Positions 22,460 to 34,711 of a DNA stretch of 64,000 nucleotides are shown here, one piece after another. Under the pieces are notes generated by a model. That model was not told the DNA's origin. It searched no databases and worked only from the letters and a program-made list of their open reading frames with translations. Made by a program: the position numbers and the translations under genes. Position 1 is the first letter of the stretch; the number at the start of each line of letters is the position of its first letter. This stretch comes from Doryteuthis pealeii (Eukaryota > Mollusca > Cephalopoda > Myopsida > Loliginidae): assembly GCA_023376005.1 (NCBI GenBank), contig CM042138.1, positions 94,878,250 to 94,942,249 on the forward strand, in the 5' to 3' direction.

Positions 22460-22670
22460 AAACGGTTATCATTGTTAGAAATGGACTGGGTCACCAGAGT
22501 TCAAATCCTGAATGGGACTGTTTGCATTTCATATAGCACTAATACCCTTGGGAAAGGTCTGAATCCAACTATTCTCCTTCCAGCCATGGGTAAATAGTAG
22601 GGCAGACTGGCTCTTTAATCTTAGTATGGCAACTGGTCTAGAAGAAGGAAAACACTGAATTCAAACCATT
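22460..22670 (+). repeat. R3 SINE, sense strand
   Basis: AACGGTTATCATTGTTAGAA (A-box-like), GAGTTCAAATCCTGAATGG (B-box-like), GTTTGCATTTCATATAGCAC, CCCTTGGGAAAGGTCTG, GGGTAAATAGTAGGGCAGAC, TGGCAACTGGTCTAGAAGAA and GGAAAACACTGAATTCAAAC. The tail is truncated and followed by poly-A. Confidence 0.8.
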
Positions 22671-23803
22671 ACTTTGCTTTAAAAAAAAAAAAAAAAAATT
22701 TTAATTTTAAAAAAATAAATAAATAAAATAAAAATTTAGTGCTCATGGCAAAGGGAGAGGTTGGATAAATACAAATTCTAAATCTCTTAAAACTAAAGAA
22801 ATTTAATCTTTCAAGTACAAAATATTTTCCTTTTTTGACATTCAAATTTACTGAGATTTTCCATGTTCAATTTTTAATCTGGATACATTAACCAGATTCA
22901 AACATTTTTTTCCTATTGCCTCATCAATATAAAGTGAATGAAAATATGCTGATAAAACATTTTTGGTATTAATTATGAAATATTTCAAAAAATAAAAATG
23001 AAAAAAAATATAAATCTAATAGAAACATCTCATGCACTGATGAAAACATATTTGGAGTAAAGTACACAGAGACCTTTCTCTTTATAAGAGAAAATAGATT
23101 TATCTAGGATTCTTTTTAGTTTTTCAATGTCTATTAGAAATACTATCAAAGTTCTGACAATATAAGATAAAAAATAAAATAAAATAAAAAGTTAAAATTT
23201 AAATTTTAAAAAAAAATAATAAAAAAGACCAAAAATTATTCAGTTTTAATTAATACAAATCATTTGCTTAAAAAAATAAAAATTAAAAAAAGAATTTATT
23301 TAAGAACATTCATGAATGAAATGTAATTAGTCAATACAATAAAATTTCTTTTATTAAATTAAAAAGAATGTCAAATTTTTACTTTCAGCAGTTAAGGAGA
23401 TGGTCAAAAGGTGCTTACAAAACAATTTCCAAGGTGATTAATCTAAATTAACAACTTGTTTTTCTATAAATTATATCAAAATTAATCAATAGTATTTGAA
23501 TTATTAAGGATTACAGGAAAATTGTTCTCTGCATTAGTTCTTCCTTTATTTCCAATCAAAAGATCTGACCTACTAGTGATGTATGTTTACCATCAGATTT
23601 TACAAGTATATAGATTTACTCAATCTTTGTGACAAAGAGAACCAATACTTTCACATGGCAAGGATACCTGCTATTAAGGAATGGTAAGAATTTTTATCTT
23701 GCAGGTCATTGTTAGTGAGCTTAGTCTTTTTGGACAGTTGAAATTTTTAAACAAAATTCTAAATTAAGCTACTGTCATTTATTATTTAGAGGCATTTGTG
23801 GCA
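22671..23803. other. AT-rich stretch, nothing recognised
   Basis: Several A/T low-complexity patches occur (22680-22730, 23165-23225). No gene motif. Confidence 0.4.
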
Positions 23804-23965
23804 TAATGGTTATATTGCCACAAGAAATGAAACCCAGGTTACGGCAGTTTGCATTTAACAGTGCTAATACTCTTGAAAAAGCTATGAATACAATTATTCT
23901 CCCCCTAGCTACAGGTAAATAATAGGGCAAACTGAGCTGTTAACCTAGGTAAGGCAAAATCAGCA
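23804..23965 (+). repeat. R3 SINE, diverged
   Basis: TTTGTGGCATAATGGTTATA starts a tRNA-like head. GGTAAATAATAGGGCAAACT and GTTAACCTAGGTAAGGCAAA identify the R3 body. Confidence 0.7.
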
Positions 23966-24367
23966 CTGGTTAATGACATTTAAGGGAAAGTTGCTACCAC
24001 TCTAAGCCATTGCAGATGTACATACTTCTATGTGCAAAATTCAGTCTCTGGACTGGTAAGATAGCATAATCCAGGGACCCCCCCCCCCGGCAACACCTGC
24101 CCTCTCATCTAAAAGTGGAAGGGATGGGTTTATTGCCCAGTGCCTGAGGCACCTCAAAAGAGGAATGCTGAAGAGATACACATAATTTTTACACTAGCCA
24201 CTGCATGAGCTTCGATTTGTGCATGGCTCCCCACAATAATTGGATTTATGTTCATCTGACATGGTGTGAGGTCAGAAAATACTTCTGTGTGCAAGATCAA
24301 TCACAATTACATACAAAGAGATAAGTACACACACAAGTTAACCAAACTCATCCTGAACACTATTTTT
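23966..24367. other. No gene seen; C-run
   Basis: A short poly-C run lies near 24080. The surrounding segment is less AT-rich than average but carries no recognised motif. Confidence 0.3.
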
Positions 24368-24695
24368 ACTGTTGGATTTTACAGCATGTCAACCCTTGGG
24401 TTATTTTATGCTAAAGACATTTTGTTCGATTCATTCTTGTTGGGTATTCAATTTTATTTTTTTTAAATACTCATTTTTTTATCTATTTCATCCAAAGATG
24501 GGACCCTGAAAGGTACTGCCACTCTCAGTCAGAGTGAACCTAGGAGTAATAGTGACAAAAGGGTACTTCAAACTCCCAGATCTGGAGCCTCATCATCAGA
24601 TGCAGTTTAATGTCATACCCTGGACACTCCTTTTAGGAGAGTGGTATTTACCCATCTGTTGGAGATGGGTCAGCATATTCTAAGCTTCACCAACA
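24368..24695 (-). repeat. R1 repeat with hairpin
   Basis: GGATTTTACAGCATGTCAAC followed by CCTTGGGTTATTTTATGC forms the terminal hairpin. The body follows with GATGGGACCCTGAAAGGTAC, GCCACTCTCAGTCAGAGTG, CATCAGATGCAGTTTAATG and AGCATATTCTAAGCTTCACC. Confidence 0.8.
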
Positions 24696-24849
24696 CTGTG
24701 GAATACATTACAAAACTGATATACTTATTTTATCAATGACCTAAACAGTTAAAGTATTTTTGACAAATTATAAAATTTCATTAATATATATATATATATA
24801 CAAAGAAAAAGTGGAAGTAAATATGACTATGTAATTTTAAAAAAAAATG

Positions 24850-25080
24850 GAAAAAAAAAAAAAACAAGTTTCATTTACAAGTGACATTTAATAAGCCGAT
24901 GCTGCAGTGTTTCAGTTTGTTTAATAAACCTTCCTAAGGGTCTTTATTTGTTTAAAGAAAAACAATTGTTTTCACTAATAATTTCTTTGTCTTTAAACAA
25001 ACGAAGGTTTGTTAAACAAACTGAAATACTGCAGTGTCAGCTTATTAAACATCACTCGTGAATGAAACTTGTGTTTTTTC
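24850..25080. mobile_element. Fold-back element, about 230 bp
   Basis: CAAGTTTCATTTACAAGTGA starts the left arm at 24865. The right arm ends CGTGAATGAAACTTG at about 25072. Both arms share TTTCAGTTTGTTTAA..AAACCTTC in inverted orientation, with a centre near 24965. Outside the arms a poly-A on the left faces a poly-T on the right. There is no coding sequence. Confidence 0.85.
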
Positions 25081-25111
25081 ATTTTTTATATAAAAAAATA
25101 TATTTTAAATA

Positions 25112-25245
25112 CAAATATCTATGGTTAATAGAAGAAAAATCAAGAAAGAGCAAAGATCACTTTGGAAGAATTTCAAGAAACATTTGAAGGGGGGGGGGGT
25201 AAAAATGTCAGTCAGAGTCATCATTACAGGTCAACATAAAAGTGT
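25112..25245. repeat. Two-copy repeat with G-run, copy 2
   Basis: AAATATCTATGGTTAATAGA, CTTTGGAAGAATTTCAAGAA, a poly-G run, TAAAAATGTCAGTCAGAGTC and CAGGTCAACATAAAAGTG match 22332-22456. It starts about 30 bases after the fold-back. Confidence 0.7.
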
Positions 25246-25622
25246 AAGATAAAAAAGTGTAGAGATCTTTTGACAAATTAATCAGCACTTCAATGATCTT
25301 TGGCAGACATTTTGTTTTGAAAGGTGTGCATCTAATGGCATTTTATAGCAAGTATACTACCAAAGAAGACTTTGAAAAGAAGACAGTGGTGAAATTTTGG
25401 TCCATAGAAACAACATAAAACTTTTAAAGAGATCAGACAAGTAGTAAATTCAATTGGTTTAAGATTGTTTGGTTGCTAAGGTTTGATTTTTATATATATG
25501 GCTGTATATATTTGGCAATACCAAAACTTTAAAATTTTGATACAAACTTTAACATTTATAGTTTTAAATGTGCATATTTAAAAGGTTTTTAAATTTGTGT
25601 TAAAAATTTGTGCCAACATTCC

Positions 25623-25656
<34 letters not shown>

Positions 25657-25725
25657 AATTAAGTTAGTTAGCAAATTTATACAACAAATTAATAGTATGG
25701 TTTAGAATAAATAAACCAACAAAAC
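25246..25725. other. AT-rich stretch with poly-A
   Basis: Poly-A near 25628-25654. No gene seen. Confidence 0.4.
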
Positions 25726-26035
25726 TGATTGATTTTAACACCATATCAACCTATCTGGGTTATTTTACACCTACCGGTTAGGGAATTGTATACTTTGTAC
25801 ATTCATAATTTTTTAGTTTCTTAAGAGCACATGGTTATATATTAATATTCCTATCTAATACAAATAATTTTTGAACAGATCTATTTGACCTATAGATGGG
25901 ACCATAACAAGTACTATCACACCAGGTCCAAGTAGACCTAGAAGTAATGACAATGAAACAGTACTCCACACTCCCCAGAACTATAGCCTCACCATTAGAT
26001 GCACCCTTTTTATTTTAAGCCCAACTAACAGGGTG
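25726..26035 (-). repeat. R1 repeat with hairpin head
   Basis: A GATTGATTTTAAC tail, ACCATATCAACCTATCTGGG, TTATTTTACACC, ATTTGACCTATAGATGGGAC, CAGTACTCCACACTCCCCAG and GCCTCACCATTAGATGCA. The distal end is deleted. Confidence 0.75.
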
Positions 26036-26122
26036 ATAAACAAACAAAAAGGTTTATGCACACTCTTAGGACATACTAGCTACCAGACTATCTTAATAAA
26101 TTTTTTAAAAGTACACCACATG

Positions 26123-26167
<45 letters not shown>

Positions 26168-28169
26168 AATAAAAAAATGTTTTTGTAACAGAAAATCATT
26201 TCATTTTAGTCACTACCAAGTCATCTTACCTACTTAATGACTTAATTTTTATAATTCAACCAAGGAATATATTTTATTAATAATATGGAAGTGAGTATCA
26301 ATATTTACATTTTTACATTACAGGTTTTGTTTTTGTTTTTTTATTATTATTTGTTTATTATGCCTCCTTGAGTATCTCCCTTTTTTCTATCTTCTCACAC
26401 AAATTCATAAAAAATATTTGCATAGAGCATATACAATATTAATACAATATCTATATATAGATTAAATCATGTTAAGTACTTCAGATAATTCTCAAAAATG
26501 CCCTCTAAGTTTTTGATCTAATTAAGCAATTTGTTCAAAAAAAATATATTATTACTCTATTAACAAAAGAATCTAGTAGGTTAAAACTTAGTTTTTGAAA
26601 TCTGCCTTGATAGTTTAAGGAGAAATATAAATAAATGTCTACCATAATTGTCTTGGAAAAATAGTTTGAGGATATATTTAAAGTTTATATACTAATGTTA
26701 TTGTTTGTTTGTTTTATTAATCATATTAACAGATTATCATTTTGGATTTTTAAAAAATCTTTCAACCCCTTGGACCCATAAGTCTAATATTTCAGGGGAT
26801 CAGAGATCCTAACAGACATTTTTTTAAGGCTTAATATAATGACCTTTTTTTTGAGGGGGTAATTTTGGGAACTTAAGGATAGAATATGTGTGGGCCAAGA
26901 GGTGATGGCTTCAAAGGATTAAGGCTTTGTTGCATTTTTTTTCTATTTGCATACATATATAGTAGATGTTTTTCAAAGTGCAGAAAATTCAGATGTTATT
27001 CATTAAAATTGATCCAACATCAGAATTACAGAAGTCTTCAAGTGGCCATATTGAAAAACATACTCATTAATAAAGTTTATTTGAAGCAAAGGAATAAATT
27101 ATGTTCATAAATTTATGCAGGATCACAGAAGAAATCTGCATATTTTTGAAAAATAAAGACAGCTGGAAAAAATAAGTAAATAAAAATAGTGCAAAGGGTC
27201 AGAAAATTCATATATACACTATGGAGGGAGGCACATATGGGTAGGGTGATAGAGTAAATAGATTTTTTTTTCATTTGACATTTGAAATGACATGAAAATG
27301 TGTGTGAGGTTTAAATATATGCTATGCATCTTGCAAGATTTTAGATCTACCAAAAAAAATAAAAATAAAAGATTTTTAAAAATTTTTAAAATAAAATACA
27401 AATGAACATTAAAAAATAAAAAAGGTTTTTAGTGAGATTAAGACAAAACTATTAGGGCGACAACAATATAACTCACAATACGTTTTTTGTTTTTTTTTTA
27501 AATGCCAGAAATACATTTTTGAAGTTAAGTGTTTTTTTCCAAAAGCAAGAGATTAAATAAGATAAGTGACTTTATTTATTTGTTGTAAAATAGTAAATAA
27601 GACTTTACTCTTAAAGTCTACATTGTATTTTGTAAAACGAAAAACTTTTTTTTTTGTTATTTTTAGAAAAAGAATTTGGTCTTTCCAGAAAACTCTTCAA
27701 AACAACAGTTTTTAAATAAGCTACAAAAAAAAAAAAAAATCATTAAGGAAATGTTACATATTGATGTATTGCCAAACTGAAAAAATATTATATAGCTTTG
27801 AAATTAGGAAAATATAAGAAAGAAAAAAATCTTGGATATAATAGCCTCATTTTGTGAGATATTTAATTCCTTAAATAAATGTTATGCAAACAATACGAGG
27901 CTGTCTAAATATATTTGGTAGCATAAAGGAAAAAAAATAGTGAAGAACCAAAAGTTAAATGGTTTATATTAAAGAGAGTCTATGAAAATTTTCAAAATTC
28001 TAAGAATCTTTTAAATCAGAGATCAGAGTTTGTGTCAAAATAGTGCCACAAAGTTAAACATCTATTTTGTAATTTGGTATCAAAACTGAATCACTCCCAA
28101 AAATAGTCAAGTGACTTAAATATTGCATTACTCATTTAGAGTAATAATATCTACATACATATATACATA
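26036..28169. other. 2.1 kb AT-rich stretch, no supported gene
   Basis: A long poly-T lies at 26127-26162. A 74-codon plus frame at 26886-27110 and a 60-codon minus frame at 27219-27401 have no recognised domain. No tRNA-like head or R1 body was found. Confidence 0.4.
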
Positions 28170-28510
28170 CAGACACATGCTGATAGGTACATGTCTCATG
28201 TTCCTGATGCATAAAAATGTAAAAGAATGCAGTAAAATCATATCCATGCGTCCCAATGTTTTGGGTTTTTTTCTTCCCCCACCATTTCGAGCTAACTGTA
28301 CATACAATCCAATATTTTATTAGCTACAAATTACACGAGATGGGGGTATAAGGTAGGATTTAGACGACTTTCCCCCCAGTTCATAAATAAAAACCTTACA
28401 ATTCATTAAAAAAATTCAGTTGGGAGTGAGAACCATCCAATTTTACGGGGACTCATTCAAATCAAATTCGTGCAACCCAGGATGCACTAAATTAAAAAAG
28501 CTATCGACAT

Positions 28511-28513
<3 letters not shown>
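28170..28513. mobile_element. M2 inverted-repeat element, copy 3
   Basis: CAGACACATGCTGATAGGTA, CCTGATGCATAAAAATGT, GCAGTAAAATCATATCCATG, CGTCCCAATGTTTTGGG, CTTCCCCCACCATTTCGAGC, GATGCACTAAATTAAAAAAG and CTATCGACATCAC. Poly-A follows directly. The termini have diverged and no duplication is obvious. Confidence 0.8.
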
Positions 28514-28541
<28 letters not shown>

Positions 28542-28718
28542 AAAAGACAGTTGAAAATACGCTGAAAAATTGATTGCATGAAATTCTGAGTTGAGTTTTT
28601 TTTTTTATAACTTAAACTATTTTCTCTTCACTTTCACAATAATTTTGTTGGTTTTACTATATTTTTGTTCTTATCTAACACTTTAGATATTATCTAACAG
28701 TGAGTTTACTAATTTTAA

Positions 28719-28721
28719 TCA

Positions 28722-28751
<30 letters not shown>
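28719..28751. repeat. (CATA)n microsatellite
   Basis: Tandem CATA units, about eight copies. Confidence 0.9.
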
Positions 28752-28755
<4 letters not shown>

Positions 28756-28788
28756 GGGCAGGATGTAAAATAAGTAGAGTACTGTTTT

Positions 28789-28932
28789 AAGTACTAGACT
28801 GATTGCCTAACCAAAGTTAAAGAACCCAGTCTGTCCCTACTATTTACTTATAGCTGTGCAAGGTAAAACACAAACAGCCTTGTCTAGAATTTGAACTCCA
28901 GTCACTAATTCCATTTACTACAATGACATTAA
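28789..28932 (-). repeat. R3 SINE, partial
   Basis: ACTAGACTGATTGCCTAACC, AAGAACCCAGTCTGTCCC, TACTATTTACTTATAGCTG, GAATTTGAACTCCAGTCACT and CTACAATGACATTAAG. The middle and tail have been shortened. Confidence 0.7.
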
Positions 28933-29189
28933 GCATGAATATATTGAAACTTTACTGCCAAATCAAGAGTAAAATTTAAAATTTGTTTTTATATATCTTA
29001 GAACATTACATTGCAATATTCCAACAAAATTTGTTCAGTTATAAAATAAAATGAAGAATATATTTTTTTTTTCATTGAGATTATTCTCTTAAGCATCCAC
29101 TTGTAGGTTTTGAATTCATAATAATGACTAAAAAGCAGCTATTGGGGTTCCATCTCAGTAAGAGAACATACTGCTTCAATAAACACAGT

Positions 29190-29560
29190 AATAATACCAG
29201 CAGGCCAACACTTCAAAGACGTCTGCAAGAAGGAAATGAAGACATGCCACATCAACACCAACACATGGGAAGTTGGTGCAGAAAACTGAGCAGCCTAGCG
29301 CCTCCTTGTCAGACAGGGCACGAAAAGGAGTGAAAAAAGAGAAAAGAAGCCGCCACAGCAAAGAGTCAGAAGGAAGGAGAGACAACAACAACCCCAGGAA
29401 GCATCACTGTTTGTATGCAGTCACTGCACCAGAAATTGACATTCAAAACTTGGCCTGTTCAGCCACTCACACAGATGCAGTTAAGGGAAAAGAAGAAAAA
29501 AAAAATGGACACTACGCCATCATCTTTAACAGACGGAAGGATGCCAACAAGAAGGTTTAT
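29190..29560 (+). pseudogene. LINE-B C-terminal coding fragment with Cys/His finger
   Basis: One frame reads HFKDVCKKEMKTCHINTNTW then EVGAEN and a stop. This matches the KDVCKRDMKxxxIxxxxWE stretch common near the C-terminus of non-LTR retrotransposon RT proteins. Further on a frame reads FVCSHCTRN, a stop, then HSKLGLFSHSHRCS and a stop, which is a Cys2-His-Cys-like terminal finger. At least one internal stop and frame changes make it non-functional. The G+C is higher than in the neighbouring DNA. Confidence 0.7.
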
Positions 29561-29929
29561 CTGAAAAGAAATCCATTAGTCTATTTTTGTTTAATGTTAT
29601 CACAGAGAGATTAGCCATCTGTCAAAATTGGATCAGAGGATTAATTGAAAAAAAAAAAAAAAAAAAAAAAAAAGTTTTTAAAAAGAAGTTAAAAACAAAA
29701 AATGGTTAAAAAGAAATCAATTTTTTCAAAGGGTATAAACCAGATGTCCCCAACCTGTAGGCCAGATGTGTCCCTCAAGACCCATCTATGATGTTTTTTG
29801 CTGGGCCTCATAATTTCTCAGGTTAAGAGATAGGCAGTTAAATTCAGATAAAGACGACAATTGAGGATAAAAAACATATTCAGAAAGTAGCATTACAAGC
29901 ATTTAGCTGAAAAACGCTGACATTTTTCA

Positions 29930-31910
29930 AATTTGCGACCTTAATCAGTTAAATTTGCAATTTCTCAAGTATTTCTTAACCAATCTTAAAAATATTTATA
30001 TGGTTGGAAAGAGAATAGAATAATCTTTCTAAATATGTAATTTCTATCAGTTTTCATCAATTGAATTATTTTTTACAGCGAGTTAAAACCGTATTTTCGG
30101 TCGAACAGCTGAAAACAAAATATGACCGGTTTTTTTTTTAGGATAAATTTTACACACTGTTTTGTTTTTCAAAACCAAAGTGGCTAATCTTTATTAATAT
30201 TCTTGAAATTTTGCACTCAATTAGAAGACACCTGGAAATACAAACGGGGGTCTTTTTTGTTTTGTTTCAAGGACCCGTAGAAATAAAAATATGAGAGGGC
30301 AGTTCAAGGCTATTTGTTTAAAAAATATAAGAAAAAAAAAAAAAAAAAAAAAAAAAAAAGCACTATGTCCGTAATATTAGAGAGTTTCAAAATTATTTTC
30401 GTATAAAATTTAAAGATTGCTATACCGTTCGGGATTTGCTCCGAAAGTTTGGATTTTGAAGAAAAAACTCGAATTTACGTGACTTTCGGATGTAAAAACA
30501 CCCTGTCAACTGACGTCACAAATCGGACCTTATTGATTTAAAATCACAATTTCTCGTATATTTATGGTTCAATCCTAAAAAATATTTATATGGTTGGAAA
30601 GAGAATAAAATAATCTCTCTAAATATGTAATTTGTATGTGTTTTTATTAATTGAATAATTTTTTACAGTGAGTTAAAAACGTATTTTGCTTCAAACAACA
30701 GAAAATGCATGATAGGAATTTTTTTCCAAGAATACATTTTACACTCTATATTTCTTTGGAAAATCTAAGTGGCTAATCTTTATCAATATTCTTGAAATTC
30801 TGCACTCAATTAGAAGACACCTGGAAGTACAAACGGGGTCCTTTTTTTGTTTCTAGGACCCGTGGAAATAAAAATATGAGAGGGCAAAGTTCAAGGCTAT
30901 TTGTTTAAAAAATATTAGAGAAGAAAAAAAAAAAAAAAAGCAATGTCCGTGATATTAGAAAGTTTCAGAATTATTTCGATATATAATTTGTAAAATATAA
31001 AGATTGCTAAACAGTTCGGAATTTGCTTCGAAAGTTTGTATTTTGGAAAAAAAAAAAAAACTCAAATTTATTTGTCCGACAGGCATACGGCTTATGCCTG
31101 TCTTCTCAGTTAGGCATTGTTTATGCACACAATAAAGTTTAAATTCGTCACTTATTTCTTGTCCAATTTTTAAAATATTTATATCATTGAAAATAAAATA
31201 ACAATCTTTCTAAATATTCAACTTTTATGTGTTTTTAACAATAGAATTATTTTTTACGTCCATTTAAAATTTTGGAAAAAAAAATAACTTGAAATTACGA
31301 GAGATGTAAACAAAACACGGTCCACACTGACCATGTAAATAGGTAATCTATTTCTTTTATGTAATTCAACATATGCATTTAGAAATGTATTTTTAAATTC
31401 AAAGTGATGTTATATAATTAAATTAATATTATATATGTATTATATATGTGTATACATGCAGTATAAAAATGAAAATGTTGAATAATCTTGTGGTAAACTT
31501 TAAAAAAAAAAAAAAAAAATCTTGATATATCTACTTTTTATTCCCCAAATAATGGATTCTAGCATGGAGATACATAAAATCTAAGACCATAATCAGAAAG
31601 AACAGAATTTTACATAAGAATGCAAAGTTTTATCAAAATTGCTTCAAAAATAAAGAAATGGTGAAGAAATTACTGAATTTCTTGTTCTGAAATGGTCCAT
31701 GAATTGACAGAATTTTTATCAAAATCATGTCCACTTTTTTACCCCAATTTCGGGGCTTTAAATTCTCATAACTTTTGAACCACTGAGGATATTTGTATAA
31801 TTCAAACAGTTTTGAACTCCATTTACAAAGCTCTATATAAATAATGTGATTAAATAACAATAACCTCAAATAAAAAAAATCAACAGGGAATGCTACAGAA
31901 AGGTACAAAA
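29930..31910. repeat. R5 unclassified long repeat, copy B, with internal tandem units
   Basis: The right part (30.6-31.9 kb) matches copy A at 9.1-10.2 kb. The left part shows a repeated unit of about 585-600 bases starting near 29935, 30520 and, weaker, 31130. Each has AAATATTTATATGGTTGGAA or a variant, a TTTTTACAG..GTTAAAA block, CAATTAGAAGACACCTGGAA and, in the first two, GACCCGTxGAAATAAAAATA. No coding domain is seen. Confidence 0.75.
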
Positions 31911-32687
31911 ATTGCAAACTTAATGGCGTTTGCAACAAGACTTATCAACTGATTTCTAATGAAGGTATTGGGAGCGACTGGATTAGATGTCTCGCTCAAC
32001 ACTATAAGTAACTTAGTCATGGAATTCAATTTAGGCACCAATATCGTATATTGGCGATTTACAACCTGGTACCAGGGGCAGATAATTTATCTCTAATTTT
32101 TCCAATACATCCAAGCAGCCTTACACCCAATTTTCAAAATTTTCTTTCGCCTTTTGATGTTGACTGAAGAAGAACTTTTACAACTGTAGATGGAACTCAT
32201 TAATCTTCAGTATTCAGAAGATTTGAAGTCCAAATTTCTTCTTTGTCAAATCCTCAATTTCAATAATAACCAGATTTCCATATGTTCAATAACCTGTTAA
32301 TAGTGATCCATGCTTTATCTATGCATGTGTTTCAGTAGATGAGATATTGCTACCGAGATACATGAACTAGTGAGCTGCTGTCTAGAACCAAGAAAAAGTC
32401 ACTTTTATTAATGTATCATTTGCATTTAGTATACCTATCAAATGTTTCATTCTGACCCTAAAATATTTGATGAGTTTTACAAAAATGTGACCTTTTCTTA
32501 AATTGCTTAAAACCTATGACATAAATTTTATTTAAAATCAATAATTAAATGTAATATTAAAAATAGATTCTAAGTTGGAATAAATATCTAACAAAGAAAA
32601 GTTTTGTTTATAGATTAATATTCATAATCATCTTCCTTAAAAATTATTTATAGGAATGAATACATGCAAAAATAAGAATACAAGGAT
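31911..32687. other. No supported gene
   Basis: Mixed-composition DNA without recognised motifs or family repeats. Confidence 0.35.
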
Positions 32688-33008
32688 TGATGGTTTTTAC
32701 TGCATGTCAATCTATCTAGGGTTATTTTATACCTAGAGATTAGGGAATTGCATTCATATTTGCATTTGTGTAGTTGTTACCTAAGACTTTTTTTTTGGGG
32801 GGGGGGGTACATGGTCATATCGAATATGAACAATTTATAATTTTTAAACAGAACTATTTGATCCATAGATGGGACCCTATCAGGTACTATCACTCTGGGT
32901 CAGAGTCGACCTGGGAGTATTCCACACTCCCGGACATCTTTTTAGGGAGTTATTACCCCACTGCATGGGATACAGGCAGTGTATTATAAGCCCCCACCAA
33001 CAGGGGGG
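32688..33008 (-). repeat. R1 repeat with hairpin, deleted middle of body
   Basis: GATTGATGGTTTTTACTGCA, TGTCAATCTATCTAGGGTTA, TTTTATACC, ATTTGATCCATAGATGGGAC, CACTCTGGGTCAGAGTCGAC and GTGTATTATAAGCCCCCACC. The GAGCCTCACCATCAGATGCAG block is deleted. Confidence 0.8.
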
Positions 33009-33185
33009 GGGAATGGATGGTGCTGTGGGATGTCCATGTGCAGATAGAACCCATAGGCAACTATAAAGAAACAAGTAAGTTTGCACATACCTCAGACAGT
33101 AGCATCAATCAAAATCTCCATCAGAAACGACTGCCAAGCCAAAACCGAGCGTGGCAGCAAAATACATGCACAACAAACAATATTG

Positions 33186-33378
33186 GTGGCGGCCTAATAT
33201 AGGTATGAGCCAGACAGCGAAGGAGTCTATCCCCTTTTTAGTAGTATTAGACCAAGGAGATTATTCTAGAATCTGAGGTGAAGTGCCACACATACCATCA
33301 GCTCCTCACTTTACCACACAGATCTCTGTGCTGGTATCGAACCAGGAACCTTGCGATTCCTAGCCGGACACTACCGAC
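33186..33378 (-). repeat. R2 SINE, partial
   Basis: GGTATGAGCCAGACAGCGAA, GGAGTCTATCCCC, GACCAAGGAGATTATT, CATCAGCTCCTCACTTTACC and GCTGGTATCGAACCAGGAAC. The segment between GTGCT and GGTATCGAA is deleted. It runs into the tandem duplication. Confidence 0.75.
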
Positions 33379-33914
33379 GGAAACCAATAACCACACAAAA
33401 ACAGTTTCCCCTGTGTCACCAGCACTTTGGAGACCTTACTTTTGGGATTACCCTCGTATTTTATCCAAATGACATCAAAAAGTGGTTTTATAAAAACACA
33501 AGCATAATCAATTGAGCATCTGTCTAGAATTGCTTACAGTATCTCTTTTTATTGTGTATCTCAAGATGACATTATTTGAAATACTACTATCAGTGAGAAT
33601 GCCACACATACCATCAGCTCCTCACTTTACCACACAGATCTCTGTGCTGGTATCGAACCAGGAACCTTGCGATTCCTAGCCGGACACTACCGACGGAAAC
33701 CAATAACCACACAAAAACAGTTTCCCCTGTCACCAGCACTTTGGAGACCTTACTTTTGGGATTACCCTCGTATTTTATCCAAATGACATCAAAAAGTGGT
33801 TTTATAAAAACACAAGCATAATCAATTGAGCATCTGTCTAGAATTGCTTACAGTATCTCTTTTTATTGTGTATCTCAAGATGACATTATTTGAAATACTA
33901 CTATCAGTGAGAAT
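33284..33914. repeat. Two-copy tandem duplication, about 316 bp units
   Basis: The unit from TGCCACACATACCATCAGCT to ACTACTATCAGTGAGAAT occurs at 33284-33600 and again at 33600-33914. By eye the copies are identical except for a missing TG in the second (CCCCTGTGTCACC against CCCCTGTCACC). The unit begins inside the R2 remnant and ends in unique sequence, so it arose after R2 inserted. Confidence 0.92.
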
Positions 33915-34324
33915 GCTTCCAGTTCCCTTATGAGATTGACCTAACTTTTATAATAGATAAAAAAAAAATTAAACTAGGCTAGCTAAAGTACTTTTCAGTC
34001 CTCAAGAACTATCCCAATCTCCTTGAGAGAAACTTGGCTACCCCAGGGACATGTTCGATGCCAAGAAATATTAATGAAACATGAAGACATCAAGCAACTG
34101 AACATTGTACCATTAGGATAAAACGCATGGTTGGAATACTTGCCAATTAAAACAACTTGAAACCATGTCGCTAGCAAGATATACTGGACAATTTCTTTCC
34201 AAAAGATCAGAACAGATTATATCTGTAGTTGATTAGAGCACCTTTAATAGTTTGGCAATTTTATTTATTCATTCATCATGAGGAATTTCTGAAGTCATCC
34301 AAAACTTGGATTTCAATATGTTGT
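33915..34324. other. No supported gene
   Basis: No gene or family motif recognised. Confidence 0.35.
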
Positions 34325-34565
34325 CATGTATGTAATTACCCAACCCCTACACCATGGGCAGGATGTGACACAAGGTCAACTTTTAAGTGGTTTGAATGGT
34401 TACCTAACCAAAGCAAAAGAACCCAGTCTACCCTACTATTTATCCATATCTGGTGAGGGAGAGGGGGATTCATACCTTTCCCAAGGGCACTAGCATGAAG
34501 TGAAATGCAAATAGCCTCACAGGATTTGAATTCAGGGTTCCTATAATAACCATTACATTAAGTGT
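34325..34565 (-). repeat. R3 SINE, near full length
   Basis: CATGTATGTAATTACCCAAC, GGGCAGGATGTGACACAAGG, GGTTACCTAACCAAAGC, CCCAGTCTACCCTACTATTT, CCTTTCCCAAGGGCACTAGC, GGATTTGAATTCAGGG and AACCATTACATTAAG. Tail, body and tRNA-like head are all present. Confidence 0.8.
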
Positions 34566-34654
34566 GCCTCTAAGTTTTCCAGATCCAACTTGCTCTCGTA
34601 AGTACTGACTGAGAATAAAATTTTAATGCGACGAGACGTTCCAGTCTGACAACC

Positions 34655-34659
<5 letters not shown>

Positions 34660-34690
<31 letters not shown>

Positions 34691-34711
34691 CATACATACA
34701 TACATACATAA
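34660..34711. repeat. (TA)n followed by (CATA)n
   Basis: Compound microsatellite. Confidence 0.92.
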
